Positions 9,007 through 20,232 of a DNA stretch of 64,000 bases are shown here, piece after piece. Numbering within the stretch: position 1 is the stretch's first letter; each line of letters begins with the position of its first letter. The DNA is from Circinella minor (lineage: Eukaryota; Mucoromycota; Mucoromycetes; Mucorales; Lichtheimiaceae). The stretch is taken from contig JAEPRB010000146.1 of assembly GCA_016758965.1 (NCBI GenBank), forward strand, positions 52-64,051, in the 5' to 3' direction. The notes beneath the pieces are model-generated. The model worked only from the letters and a program-made list of their open reading frames with translations. It had not been told where the DNA came from and did not search any database. A program made the position numbers and the translations under genes.

Positions 9007-11907
9007 TTATGACCAGGGTCTTTGATTATTATTATTATGACCACGAGCATGTATTTGTCTATCTCCGTTTGTGCTTGAATGTTGTTGTGCATATGCTTGC
9101 CATTTTGATTGATTGGAGGTATCGTCAGTCTTTTCCTTCTCTCTGTCGATCTCGTTGTTCGCCTTTGATGATGTATCATTATAAGCGATGTCAGTGTTCA
9201 CTGTGGAATTAGCGTTTATCCTAGTGACTGAAACACGCCCGCCGTCATTAACATTACTATATGTTGTTATATTGTTGCTATTGCTTTGGCTAACGGATTC
9301 AGATCCAGCGGGAATACTTGTTGATGTTACAGTAGTACTAGTATTCCAGGTAGCAAAAGCAGATTCTTTCCAAATATCGTCTTGTTCAGTACCATTATAT
9401 CTGTCACCTTGAGGATTTTGTACCTCCCCATCCTTATTACCCGTGGTGCTAGTCCGTGTATCAGAAGTCCTCCCATTCCCATTCTTCTTTACAGCACTTT
9501 TGTAGCTACTATGGCTTCTTGCATCATCATTATCCATTGTACTACCAGCACTCCACGTTGCAGATCCATACCGCCTATTATCATGTTCGCTTAATGATCC
9601 TCTTGTCTCGTGTTTCCCCCTTGTATTATCACTGTGCGTTCCTTTGACTTGAACCCCGGCAGCAATCCATGCAGCAGATGCTCGTTCATTTTCATTCCCA
9701 AAGTGGGATCTGGTACCACTTTTTCGACTAGTGTGACTCGCACGACTCGTATGACTCTTGACATCATCATCAACAACGCTGATATTGCCCGTTCCTGGAA
9801 TATGATTCCAAGCTGTACCGCCACGCCAACTATCATTATCCGCCTTTTTTGGCTTGGCATTATCAGTTTTTCGGCTACCATGACTTCGTGTGTCGTCGTC
9901 ATTACTAGCAGCTAAAGCAGTCCAAGCAGCTGAAGCCCCTTCTCCTTCAGTATTGTTTTTATTCATACCAGATGAATTGACGTTACTATTCTTCCAACTG
10001 CCGTGACTCTTTACACCATCATTATCTAAACTTTCCATTGTTGGTGTAGTATTCCAGGTGGCACCTGTGCGCCAGTCAGCATCACTATTATTATTATGTG
10101 TGACATCCTGTCGACTAGTGCAATTCTTGACATCATCATGTATCTTTGGTACATTGGTTAGTGTTTCCAATTCGTTGTGTTGATTGATACTGTCGTCTGA
10201 ATCATGATGAGGAACAGTGTTAAATTCAGATATGGTTGCCGATGGTAAACTGAGATTGTTATGTGTTTTCGATGGAAGGGAACCTCTTTGTTGTTGTATC
10301 TTTCCTTTATTGGCATTACCGTTTTTGGATAAATGATTTAATATCTGTTCCCCAGGAGATTGTATAATAGAATCTTTCAATCTGCCTTCGCTTTTATTAT
10401 TGTTAGAGGCTATCGACTCACTAGTTGATTGGCAACGTTGATGGTGTACTTTTGAATTCAAGTAATGTTGTACTTGCCCTTGCTTTGGCTCATTTTTTTG
10501 CGTAACCGTAGCCCCATTATTATCCGAGAGACGTCCATATAAAGCGTCATTGTTTACTCTTGTTGTCGTAGCCCATTTTGAAGTGGATTGTTTGGCAAAC
10601 GTGTTCCAACCAACAGCATTATCTTCTTGTATAAAGATCACCGGTTTGGTTTCCTTTGATTCATCCTTCGGACCTTCTTTTGATTCTTCAAATTTTGATT
10701 GTTCAGCTTCTTCTAATTGCTCACTCTTTGATTGTTCATCCTTTTCCATCTCTTCTTGTTCGTCTTCTTGTGTTTCAGGTGTTACTGAACTGGTGGTAGT
10801 TAAAGCTGGTGACCTTGAAGAAATTTGTTCAGCAAACGAAATCCACGGGCTTGGATCATCTACAACTTCTTCTAGTTGAGCGGGAAGTGGGGACGAAGTA
10901 ATAATACGATCAACATTTTTCTGCGGGGATTGTGTTTTAAAATGATCAGAAACTGATGGTTGATGAGTCGCAACATCGATCGATCGATCCGAATGGTCGG
11001 GTGAGGATGCCGTGGCATCGTGAGACAATTCTTGTTTCAACTCTGACGTCAATTGTTCTGCAAATCCTTCTTTTTCTTCTTCTTCTTCTTCTTCTTCTTC
11101 ATCATCAGAATCTGGAATATCATCAGCCCAGTCACTTGGCCCGTCTGCAGAAATCAAAATTGATGGTTTGACCGGATCCGCTAATGGTAGAACTAGCTCT
11201 GGTTTCTCTTTTGGTTTCGTCTTATTGTCATTATCATTACTAGCTGATTTTGTACCAAATTTACGTTGAAACTCCTTTCTACTCTCTTCCACTTGTTCTT
11301 CATATTCCACTTGTAATTCTTCAGAATAAAGATGCCATTGTTTTGAATTATTCTTTTCTGGTGCTCGGTACGGTTTGTTGCTACGCCATTGAGTCTTATC
11401 ATCCAATTCTTTTTGAGGTTTTCTTCGCCAATTATCCTCGGTATCTATGTTTTGTCGTTGACGTACCAATCGTTGTATGACTTCCTGCTGTTGCTTTTTT
11501 TGCTCTTCACTTGGTAATCGCCAAACGATGCCACCAGTTCCTCCTCTACCATTACCGCCACTTTCTTTTTTTCTTATAGTTTTCGCGGTTGCCGATGCTT
11601 CAATTCTTTTGATGGTTGATTCAATATTTTCATAATATTCTTTCATTTTGTCATTATCGTCATTTTTATTATTTTCATCAACGGCCTCTTTTACATCTGC
11701 TTCGCCATTTTCCTTTTCAATAATAGATGCATCGGTCGTTGCTTCATTGGGATTAAGTTTGTTGTTGCTGTCAGTTGCGTCATGACAATCAGAAGAATGA
11801 GATTTGTTATTATTTTTTTCAATGTCTTCCTCGTCTTCGTTTTCTTCATCCATCATATCAGCCCATGACTCACCAGATTCCTGGTAAAATGAACTCAAGT
11901 CAATCAT
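9007..11907 (-). CDS. Large disordered protein with tryptophan-containing repeats, function unknown
   Basis: Uninterrupted 966-residue frame, so a real gene, but I recognise no catalytic or folded domain. It is rich in Asn, Ser, Asp, Glu, Lys and Thr. The N-terminus reads MIDLSSFYQESGESWADMMDEE; a basic segment follows at about 130-220 (EEQKKQQQEVIQRLVRQRQN, WRRKP, a coiled-coil-like EEQVEESRKEFQRKFG). Single tryptophans sit in acidic contexts: SDWADDIPDSDDEEE (about 259), SPWISFAEQ (about 352), VGWNTFAKQ (about 432). Residues about 611-860 contain six degenerate repeats of the form (A/T)W followed by a DNDD-(R/K)SHxSxK block: ATWNTTPTM, SAAWTALAAS, GTAWNHIPG, SAAWIAAG, SATWSAGS, FATWNTSTT. 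Isolated Trp in disordered sequence is a feature of scaffold proteins such as AGO-hook GW proteins; that is only an analogy. No introns are needed. Confidence 0.8.
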   Translation of the reverse strand: MIDLSSFYQESGESWADMMDEENEDEEDIEKNNNKSHSSDCHDATDSNNKLNPNEATTDASIIEKENGEADVKEAVDENNKNDDNDKMKEYYENIESTIKRIEASATAKTIRKKESGGNGRGGTGGIVWRLPSEEQKKQQQEVIQRLVRQRQNIDTEDNWRRKPQKELDDKTQWRSNKPYRAPEKNNSKQWHLYSEELQVEYEEQVEESRKEFQRKFGTKSASNDNDNKTKPKEKPELVLPLADPVKPSILISADGPSDWADDIPDSDDEEEEEEEEEKEGFAEQLTSELKQELSHDATASSPDHSDRSIDVATHQPSVSDHFKTQSPQKNVDRIITSSPLPAQLEEVVDDPSPWISFAEQISSRSPALTTTSSVTPETQEDEQEEMEKDEQSKSEQLEEAEQSKFEESKEGPKDESKETKPVIFIQEDNAVGWNTFAKQSTSKWATTTRVNNDALYGRLSDNNGATVTQKNEPKQGQVQHYLNSKVHHQRCQSTSESIASNNNKSEGRLKDSIIQSPGEQILNHLSKNGNANKGKIQQQRGSLPSKTHNNLSLPSATISEFNTVPHHDSDDSINQHNELETLTNVPKIHDDVKNCTSRQDVTHNNNSDADWRTGATWNTTPTMESLDNDGVKSHGSWKNSNVNSSGMNKNNTEGEGASAAWTALAASNDDDTRSHGSRKTDNAKPKKADNDSWRGGTAWNHIPGTGNISVVDDDVKSHTSRASHTSRKSGTRSHFGNENERASAAWIAAGVQVKGTHSDNTRGKHETRGSLSEHDNRRYGSATWSAGSTMDNDDARSHSSYKSAVKKNGNGRTSDTRTSTTGNKDGEVQNPQGDRYNGTEQDDIWKESAFATWNTSTTVTSTSIPAGSESVSQSNSNNITTYSNVNDGGRVSVTRINANSTVNTDIAYNDTSSKANNEIDREKEKTDDTSNQSKWQAYAQQHSSTNGDRQIHARGHNNNNQRPWS

Positions 11908-13234
11908 AATGTCTCTTTTTTTTCAAATGGAGGGAGGAAAAAGAAAAGAATAAACTTCGAGGGTTTTCTATGAAAAAGTAGGAAAAAGGGAAAACATCAA
12001 TTGCATTAGCGGGGTTAGTTGCTAAATGAAACACTTCTTTTATATTCTACTTTGCAGCAACTTCGCATCTTTTAAAGTTTTTATTTGCATACTATATAAT
12101 CATAATCATAGTGAAAATAGATGTTGCTAGTATTCATAATATAGAGATGTTTTGTTTAATTATAAAAAACCAAAATGTTACAGCAACAACTACCAGTATG
12201 ATAATATTTAGCTCGTAAATAGTTAGTTCATGATTATACTACATTATGGAGTTTGTATTTTTGCAAGTACTCGCTACATTGAAAAAACTATTTTTACATA
12301 AAGGACATACATATCTATTGAAATCTATTATATGTTTGTTGTAGAGTTATCATTTAAGCTCTACATTTTTTTATATTAGTTTTCCAGCTGACAACACTTA
12401 CACGAAAGCCAGTTGTTGTACAAAAATGACTTGCTCCCGCCATTATTTTCTCTGAAAAAATAAATTTTACAATCCAGAATCATCGAATATACTTAACAAG
12501 ATATTTTTTTTTGTGCGTTATTAATGTCATCATTATGACAGGTAATCCTACAAGCTAGTATGATATTGGTTGCTGGTGAAATATAATTGCGAATGCAGAA
12601 GGAGTATTGATGAAAATATAATTGATCCAATAAAAGATAATCACGTTCTGAGAAGTTTATTAAAACCGAATAAAACACACTATATCAAACTCTTCTCAAT
12701 ACCAACTAGCCAACAGCTATCAATATCCTTTTCTTGAATTCTCTCGGATAATCTGATATTTCTGACAGCTAAGAGCACGAAAAAAATAAATAGCAATATG
12801 CAACTGGAGGAGAAAATGAAAGAGAAATTTGATTGATATATTGATGCTTAATATATTTATTGCTGCTACTTGTTTTTCTGATATAAATAAGCTAATCTAT
12901 TACATGTGTGAGCAGCATAAAAATGATGATTTATTTGTAATTGATGATAAACAACAATCTCATATTGTTCATTTGTCAAAGACATTATCATTGTTTTTTA
13001 CATCACCATGACAACGGTCTTTTTTTTTCATGTGAAAGTAATAGTAGCCGAAAGTTTAGCATTTAAAGTTTTATAGGTTGAAAACACAATAGTTGACTTT
13101 ATGTAACCAGGCAGAAACGAAATGTAATTTTTTAAAACTCTCCCTCGTTTTTCTTACACATAATCTTTTACGCCCACTCCTTTTTTCAGCCAAGCTTTTT
13201 TTTTTTTTTTGCTTGTTAATTATCACCTTGGCAA
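11908..13234. other. Divergent intergenic region, tryptophan-repeat gene / FAB1
   Basis: 1.3 kb of AT-rich sequence between two divergent start codons; promoters for both genes must lie here. I looked for an upstream exon carrying a FYVE zinc finger for FAB1 and saw no Cys-rich open frame. Confidence 0.5.
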
Positions 13235-16200
13235 ATGAACGCTCATGTTGGCAAGGCATTTTCCAAATCTCTACCAGCACTAATGCCGGGTGAAATAAAT
13301 GCTCAACAAAGGCAACAACAGCAACGATCGCTAAAAAAGACAACAACGACAGCAATGAAAATAATAAAACTAGACGAAGCAAGTCGAAATCATTTATACA
13401 CTTTGATGGAGTCTTGGTTAACGGAAGCCGGTTTGCCATCATCTTTAACTGACACATTATTTTCAATTCTTATGCCACTTATTCCGCTTTGGAATGAAGC
13501 TCAACAAGACTCGACCAGCACAACGGTCCCTGAAAGTTCATTTTCTTCTCTTTATGAGTCGATCCATATCCAGACACTAGTTGGGTCCAAGACAATGAAA
13601 GAATCCAAGTTCTTAACTGGTGTTTATCATGGAGAACCTCTGTCAACCATTGTCCCTTGTAAGAAAAAAGACCAGAAAAAAAACACGAAATATTTAATAT
13701 ATGCATATATTAAAATGTCAAAAAAATTGTTATCTTTTTTTATTATACAATTAATAATCTTTTTTTTTGGGGGGGGGCTGATTAGGTGATTTGGGTGGAT
13801 CGCGTTGCCAGTGGCTGCATCACATGGTTGGAGGAACTTTACAAATTTATGGAGCACCTTCTGGTCCTGTAGGAGATCAATTAATTAAAATCGTGGCGGT
13901 ATCCATTTATACTCTGTGGAGTTTGTGGCTGGAAATGTATCTTGTACATGATTTTGACCTTTTATCAACATTACCTCCATCACCACCACAGCATGGTGAT
14001 GCTGCACCAATTCGCGGATTTATTCCAAGAAGGCGATCCGGAATTATTAATTGGCTATGTCCTAAAAGTAACACATATGAAAAGAAAACCATAATGAACA
14101 ACAAAAGTAACAACAGTCATGATGAAAAAAAGGGCATAAATAATAACGGAGCAATAACGACAAAGATAATGACAACAAAGGAAACATTTTCTTCAATTTC
14201 AGCACAAGATGATCCACATCGATTTGCAAAGTTACGTCAAAGATTGGAAAAAACAACGTTATTATCATCGTCACCTCATTGTCATTTCCCTGCACCTCAA
14301 CTAATTATTCGTTTACAAGATGAAGAAGACGGGATTGATACAATTCGTACTGTGATGAGGATGAAGAATAGTAACGCTAGTCAAATTAAAAGAAGAAAAT
14401 CTACGGGTCTTAAACGGCGTGCATCATCACTCTTATCTTTACTTGCAAATAATAACAATGATAGTCAGTCATCGTCAACGTCACTACAGCAGCAAGGAAA
14501 ATTACAGTCAGCTCCTACATCATCAGCACCAGGGCAACAACAATTGATTGCTGAAGTACCACAATCTATATCAGCTTATTCATCATTACGCTGCTGTATT
14601 AATAACAAAAAAATTGGAATGGACGACTTATTATTAGATATCCAGTCTACTGAAAGTTTCCTGGAACACCAACATATTATACTATTATATGAAATGCACC
14701 CTATTGGATGTTCACAAAGTCCGTGCGCAGGCCCATTCTTATCTAGGTTAAACTTTTTCCAATACGAGAATGGCAAAGATCGGTCACTCGGAGATACGAT
14801 TTTAAATTGGTGCATACAATGCGAAAAAGGAACCACTTGTAATACGTTGTTGAAATCGAAATTAGATGATTATCTTACGGAATCACCGACGTCATTGAAG
14901 GAGAAAGGAACGACTCCGTCTACTGAAGAAAAACAGAATAGTACGATGAATAATACTACTAAATCGACACTAGATAATAGCAATGGTAGTAGCAATAAAA
15001 GTGATAGTAGCAGTAATAGAAAGAAAAGTGCCGTATCGCCTAACGAATTAACAACTGGAACGGCGATGACGACAGAGGAAAATGTTAATTATAATAGACG
15101 TTTATCATCATTAAAGTTGTCTTTTAATGGATGTCAAAAATTGCTTACAGACCATATTATGACATTTTCTCATGGACCAGGAAGAGTGGTTGTTTATATT
15201 ACAAAAAATAACGACAATGAAAAAGCAATTTTATCGCAAACAAAAAAAGCAACAGAAGTATCACCGTGCAGTGACAGCAATAAAACACTAGCATTACCCT
15301 CATTATCCTCCCCCACTACAACAATTGATACATGGTTTACCTGTTCAATGTGTGAAGCTGAAACATCGCCCAAACCGATGTCTTTTCCAACATACCATTA
15401 TTCGATAGCAAAATTTATTGAACTTATCTTATACCATGACACCCATTTGGCACCATCTACTCACCCTTCTTGTGGTCATTCAATTACTTCTCAAACATCC
15501 ATCATTCATTGTTTTCAACCATCCGGTATACCATTTACAGTCAAAATGTCATACGAACCTAACTCATTATATGAATTACGTCCACCGCGTCTACAGGTCG
15601 TCCCAGATGACAATAAAAATGCTGACAACAGTGTCAACGAAAAAACCAGCGTTGTAAGTATGACAACGCTCAAAAACTGGCAAGGCGAAATTCGTGACGA
15701 TGTCAATGCTTTATTTGAAGCAGTGGATACTCATATCAAAATATTGAAGCAATTTATTATTGCTGAATCCAAACGCATGGCACGAGGTAGCACAGCAAGT
15801 AGTAAAGGGATAGTAAACAAAGTCGAGAAACAACACGAACTTCAAACGCAGTTGAATTTACGACAAAACGAATTAGCTTCTATGAAGCGATTTTTTGAAG
15901 AAACAGAACATCCAAAATTAATTTTAGAATTACACGGTACATCACTGGAAAATCTCAATGATTATCGACGACTTTTTGCTCTTCGGTCAGCAGCCATATT
16001 ATCACAACTCTCAAAATGGCAAGAGAAATGGTGTTCAGGTGAGTCACTACAATTCTTTTTTTCCCGTAGTTTTCATTTTATGAATGGTATCATTAAAAAG
16101 GTTTTATATTTTTTTTTTCCTTTGATATTATCAAATTTTTTTAACCTGGGGAAAAAATTACTCAAATATAATAGATCTAATGGATGGTTGTACATGGGAA

Positions 16201-18918
16201 CCACCTGACTATATTAAGTATATATCCCGGTAAAAGAGTGGATGGTAGTGTGGAACGATAACAAAAAATCAAGCAAGGCCAATGATGAAATCATTTTATT
16301 TTATATATAGGTCAGATAAGGTTCATGCTTTCCCAGGATCAAGTGTTCTCGTTCGTGAGGAAGAGCCATCGTCTATTATCGCTTATACATTAAGGTAGAG
16401 CACAATAATTATACCATTATATAATGACTATTAACTGTTACCTTTTTATTGGAATTATATTATATTGATCATATAACTAAATATACAATTTCTCTTATGC
16501 TTCATATATCCACAACTAAAAAAGTTCAAGTGAATACATTAAAGAATTAAAACATCAACAACAAAACAATAGTGGCACAACCGATGTGACACCAAAAGTA
16601 ATACCGTTGTTAAAGACTAATCACACGAAAGACGACAAAACTACATCAACAACATTCTCAGATGTTACTTCAAGTGCAAAGATACCATCCACCAACGATC
16701 ATCAAATTAATAAGAAGAACCAAAATCACGCTAACGACAGCAATGAACAGAAAAAATATACCTCTATCAATAATCAACAACAAGAGAAAGATAATGATTC
16801 AGCCATCAAGAGCATTGAAAATGATGACACTGATTCATATTATTCATTTATTAAGCGTAAATTTGTTGTACCAAATGCTGGCGCCGCAAGTGAAACCGCA
16901 TCTTTTCGTTCTATGGTACTTCAAACAGTTAAAGCCAATGCAAGTGAATTACACTATCAACAGCAACGTAAATTACAAGATATAAAGGATCGATGGACAC
17001 GTGCAGAAAATGAAACTACAGCTTCAAAAAAGAAACGGCCCTTCAGCAATCCTCTTACATCAACGAGTCAACGGGTTATTTTAAATGAACCAAGAATTGA
17101 ACGCGATATTACAACTGAAGTAACTACATCCACATTTTATCAAAAACAACCATCATTGTTTACCAATAATAGTCCAAAAGAGAAACCATTACCACCTATT
17201 GCAGATAATAGTGATACCAATAATTCATCATCATCTTCAGTAGCTTCTCCCGGCGAAAACCGCCGATTAAGTCCACATATTAAGCATAGTATGTAACAAT
17301 AATTCCGAATAACGGAAAAAGAAAAAAGGGGAATGACAGGTTCAAAAAAAGAAAATCATTAACAGGTGTGGATTTTATGTCTTTTTTCAGAATATATCCA
17401 TAATAACATAGAATTTACTTGTATTGTATACTATGCCTCCGAATTCGAAACACTGAGACGACAGAGCGGTGTTGATCAGCTATTAATACAATCATTAAGT
17501 CGGTGTGACTCTTGGAAAGCGACTGGGGGTAAAAGTAAAAGTCATTTTTATCGGTCTCAAGGTAAATGACATAGACACACATATATATAGTATAATAATG
17601 TAACTTATTATTATTTTTGTTCATCTTTTGGTTATCATTATCGCTCTCTCTAATTTGAATATGGTATTACGGCTATTTTAATCTGCACAAAAAAAAACTG
17701 ACTATAAAAACAAGATGGCCGACTTGTCATCAAAGAAATGGTAAACGCATGGAATAATGTTGAAAAGGAATCGATTTTGAAGTTTGCACCTAAATATTTT
17801 GATCACATGAAAAAGGCAGAAGAGGTAAGGGAGTCCGGATACTTTGCATATTAGCTTGTACTACTACTGTATGTTTATATTATGTTTATTGATTTTACAA
17901 TACAGACTCCAAGTGTTTTGGCCAAGATATTTGGATTTTATACCATTCGTATCAGAAGTACCACTGATAAACGAATTATACTTAATCTTGATGTTTTAGT
18001 AATGGAGCATTTATTTTATGGTATCGTTCCACAGAGTATACAGGTAACGTTAGTTTTTATTCCTTCTTTCTCTTTGTATAGATTTGGATTCTTTTGGACT
18101 TGGAACCTACAGACTAAATAAATATTATTATCGATTATAAAATCGTATGGTCAGAAATTCGATTTCAAAGGAATTCGGGATCGCCATGTGGAAGTCTGTA
18201 GCAAACAAGGTGACACAACTTTGTGGGACGGTGACTGGCTTCAAGGTAAAGCAAAAAAAAAAATATAGAAGGAAAAAAAGACACCAAACTCTAGATTGCG
18301 TAGTAGATAAATACAGTGCTACTTGTTAAAGACAACAGTATTATTTATTTAAACACTCACATGAAAAATATTTTATTATCTCTTTTGATTATGATTATAT
18401 AATCTTATAATAGACTATCGTCTACAATGTCCTGTGAGTGGGCAATCTAAAACGTTTATAGAAAAAGCAATTAAGAGTGATACTGAATTTTTGACAAAAG
18501 GAAATATTATGGATTATTCGTTATTGCTTGGAGTTGATGAGGCGAAGAAGGAGTTAACTGTTGGTATTGTTGGTAAGGCTTATTATTATCATCTTTTTGT
18601 TTTTGTTTATGTATCACAACCAGATGCGATCTCTGAAGATTACTTTTCTTCTTTACTCCTGAACAAACTGTAAACATTTCATTGCGCTCTCTGCTATTGT
18701 TACTGACACGTGGTATTATGTAAAAAAAAAAAAAATAAGATTTTATCGGAGCATATACATGGTATAAAAAAGTAGAGTCAAGGAGTAAATCTACACTGAA
18801 TCCAAACAAGGAGGTTACAGTTGTTCCTCCCGATCAGTACAAGTGGAGGTTTTATCGAATCATCAATGACTATTTTGTCGCTGTTTCTGGTAAGGAAAAA
18901 AGAAGAATATATAATTAG
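13235..18918 (+). CDS. FAB1: Fab1/PIKfyve-like phosphatidylinositol-3-phosphate 5-kinase
   Basis: Makes PtdIns(3,5)P2 on endosome/vacuole membranes. Ten exons: 13235-13658, 13786-16038, 16316-16394, 16525-17288, 17391-17561, 17715-17824, 17906-18043, 18155-18245, 18414-18572 and 18740-18918; 1455 aa. Residues about 115-170 (YESIHIQTLVGSKTMKESKF) resemble the start of the Cpn60/TCP1-like domain, which is otherwise barely recognisable. The Cys-rich CCR domain is clear at about 435-738: YENGKDRSLGDTILNWC, HGPGRVVV, CSMCEAETSPKPMSFPTYHYS, and CGHS. A coiled-coil follows at about 820-870, then the kinase: FPGSSVLVREEEPSSIIAYTL before a 240-residue low-complexity insert, then DGRLVIKEM, KFDFKGIRDRHV, GDTTLWDGDWLQDYRLQCPV, the catalytic loop GNIMDYSLLLGVD and IVDFIGAYTW. 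Catalytic Asp residues in MDYSLLLG and IVDF are present. No FYVE finger is visible. The last exon could splice on at GGTAAGG instead of ending at 18918. Confidence 0.88.
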
Positions 18919-20232
18919 AGATGAGATATTATTAGTAAGAAAGAGAAGAAAAAAGAAGAGAAGAATCATGAGAAAAGAAATTTTATGTAATCGTCAAATA
19001 ATATGGAACATTATGTATAAAGTCGTATTGAAAGAAAGTACTTTTTATCTAGGAAAATTTGACAAAGTTCAAGAAGACCAGTTTGTCTCAACAAATACCA
19101 TCTTATAACAAAGTTAATTATACATAATTACTATCTACAATAATATGTATTTGTTCTATTCATGGTTTACATATACATTTATCTCATATTTATGTATTTA
19201 ATGTTATTTACTGTTATTTATTAAAAAAAAAAGTAATCATACAATATCAAATTAGCATATGTTTATAAAGGAAGCATTTATTTGAATATAATGAACAAAA
19301 ACAACCCCAGCTTTGTCTATATTCTCTTTTCCTTTCTTTGGCCTGGTTACAAAAACTTGTTAAAGTGTAAAAAAACGTGGTGAATTTGGTACCACATAAA
19401 TGTATACAATAATCAAGTTTATATACTGTTTTCAATTTTGCTCCGAACCCATAATAGTGGTACGATCAGAATGGATGAATCAGCTTTTAAATGGGGCATT
19501 ATACTTATTTATTTTTGAGGCTAAGAGATTATGCATCTTTTGGTTTATAACTAATGACTGATCGGGCGAACAGGGTGCAATGTAACACCAATGAAATATT
19601 CTCACTTTGGGGCGGCAAGTGTATGACAAAATGAAGAAAAGAGACCAAATGCGCATGTCCACTTTCCCTCGTTATAGACATATATACCCACCCAACATAA
19701 TCCCTTGGGTATCCCACCCCACACAAATACATATAAAATATACACACACTCAACTAGAAAGAGAGACAGAAGGAGAGAGAATGAAAAAGCCATACCATAC
19801 TTACTTCTCTTTTCTTTTTCACTTTTAATAATTCTTAAAGTTCCAGATTAAATATTTGTTGCTGGCAGCCAATATAATCACTTGGAAAACTAATAGTCTT
19901 AAGCAATTAAGAACCTTATCAATATATAGCGGAGTGTGCATTATATGATAAATTCACCGCTATAAGAAAAGAAGAAAAAAAAAAAAGCTTATTATTGTTA
20001 CTATAGGAATTTTAACAACACAGCAGCCAAACCTATTACTCTCGTTATTTTTCTTTCCTTTCTTTTTTTTTTTTTTTTTTTTCCTTCTTCATTTACCTTT
20101 TTGTCGTCACTCTCTTCCTCTCTCTTTTTCTTGCATTTGACACATTTCTCCTCTTTTTTTTTTTTTTTCTTTTTCAATTTCTCATTTTCTCTTTCCTCTA
20201 TTTTTTGAAAGAAAAAAACACATGCAGGTGCC
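18919..20232. other. Intergenic, FAB1 3' flank and RasGEF promoter
   Basis: Low-complexity AT-rich DNA. The stretch just before 20233 is strongly T/C-rich (several T runs at about 20057-20175), a pyrimidine-rich leader often seen upstream of fungal start codons. No supported gene. Confidence 0.5.

Noticed and set aside
10550..10879. Ser/Cys-rich (+) strand open frames inside the tryptophan-repeat gene
   Set aside because: They mirror the acidic low-complexity codons of the (-) strand gene and have no motif of their own.
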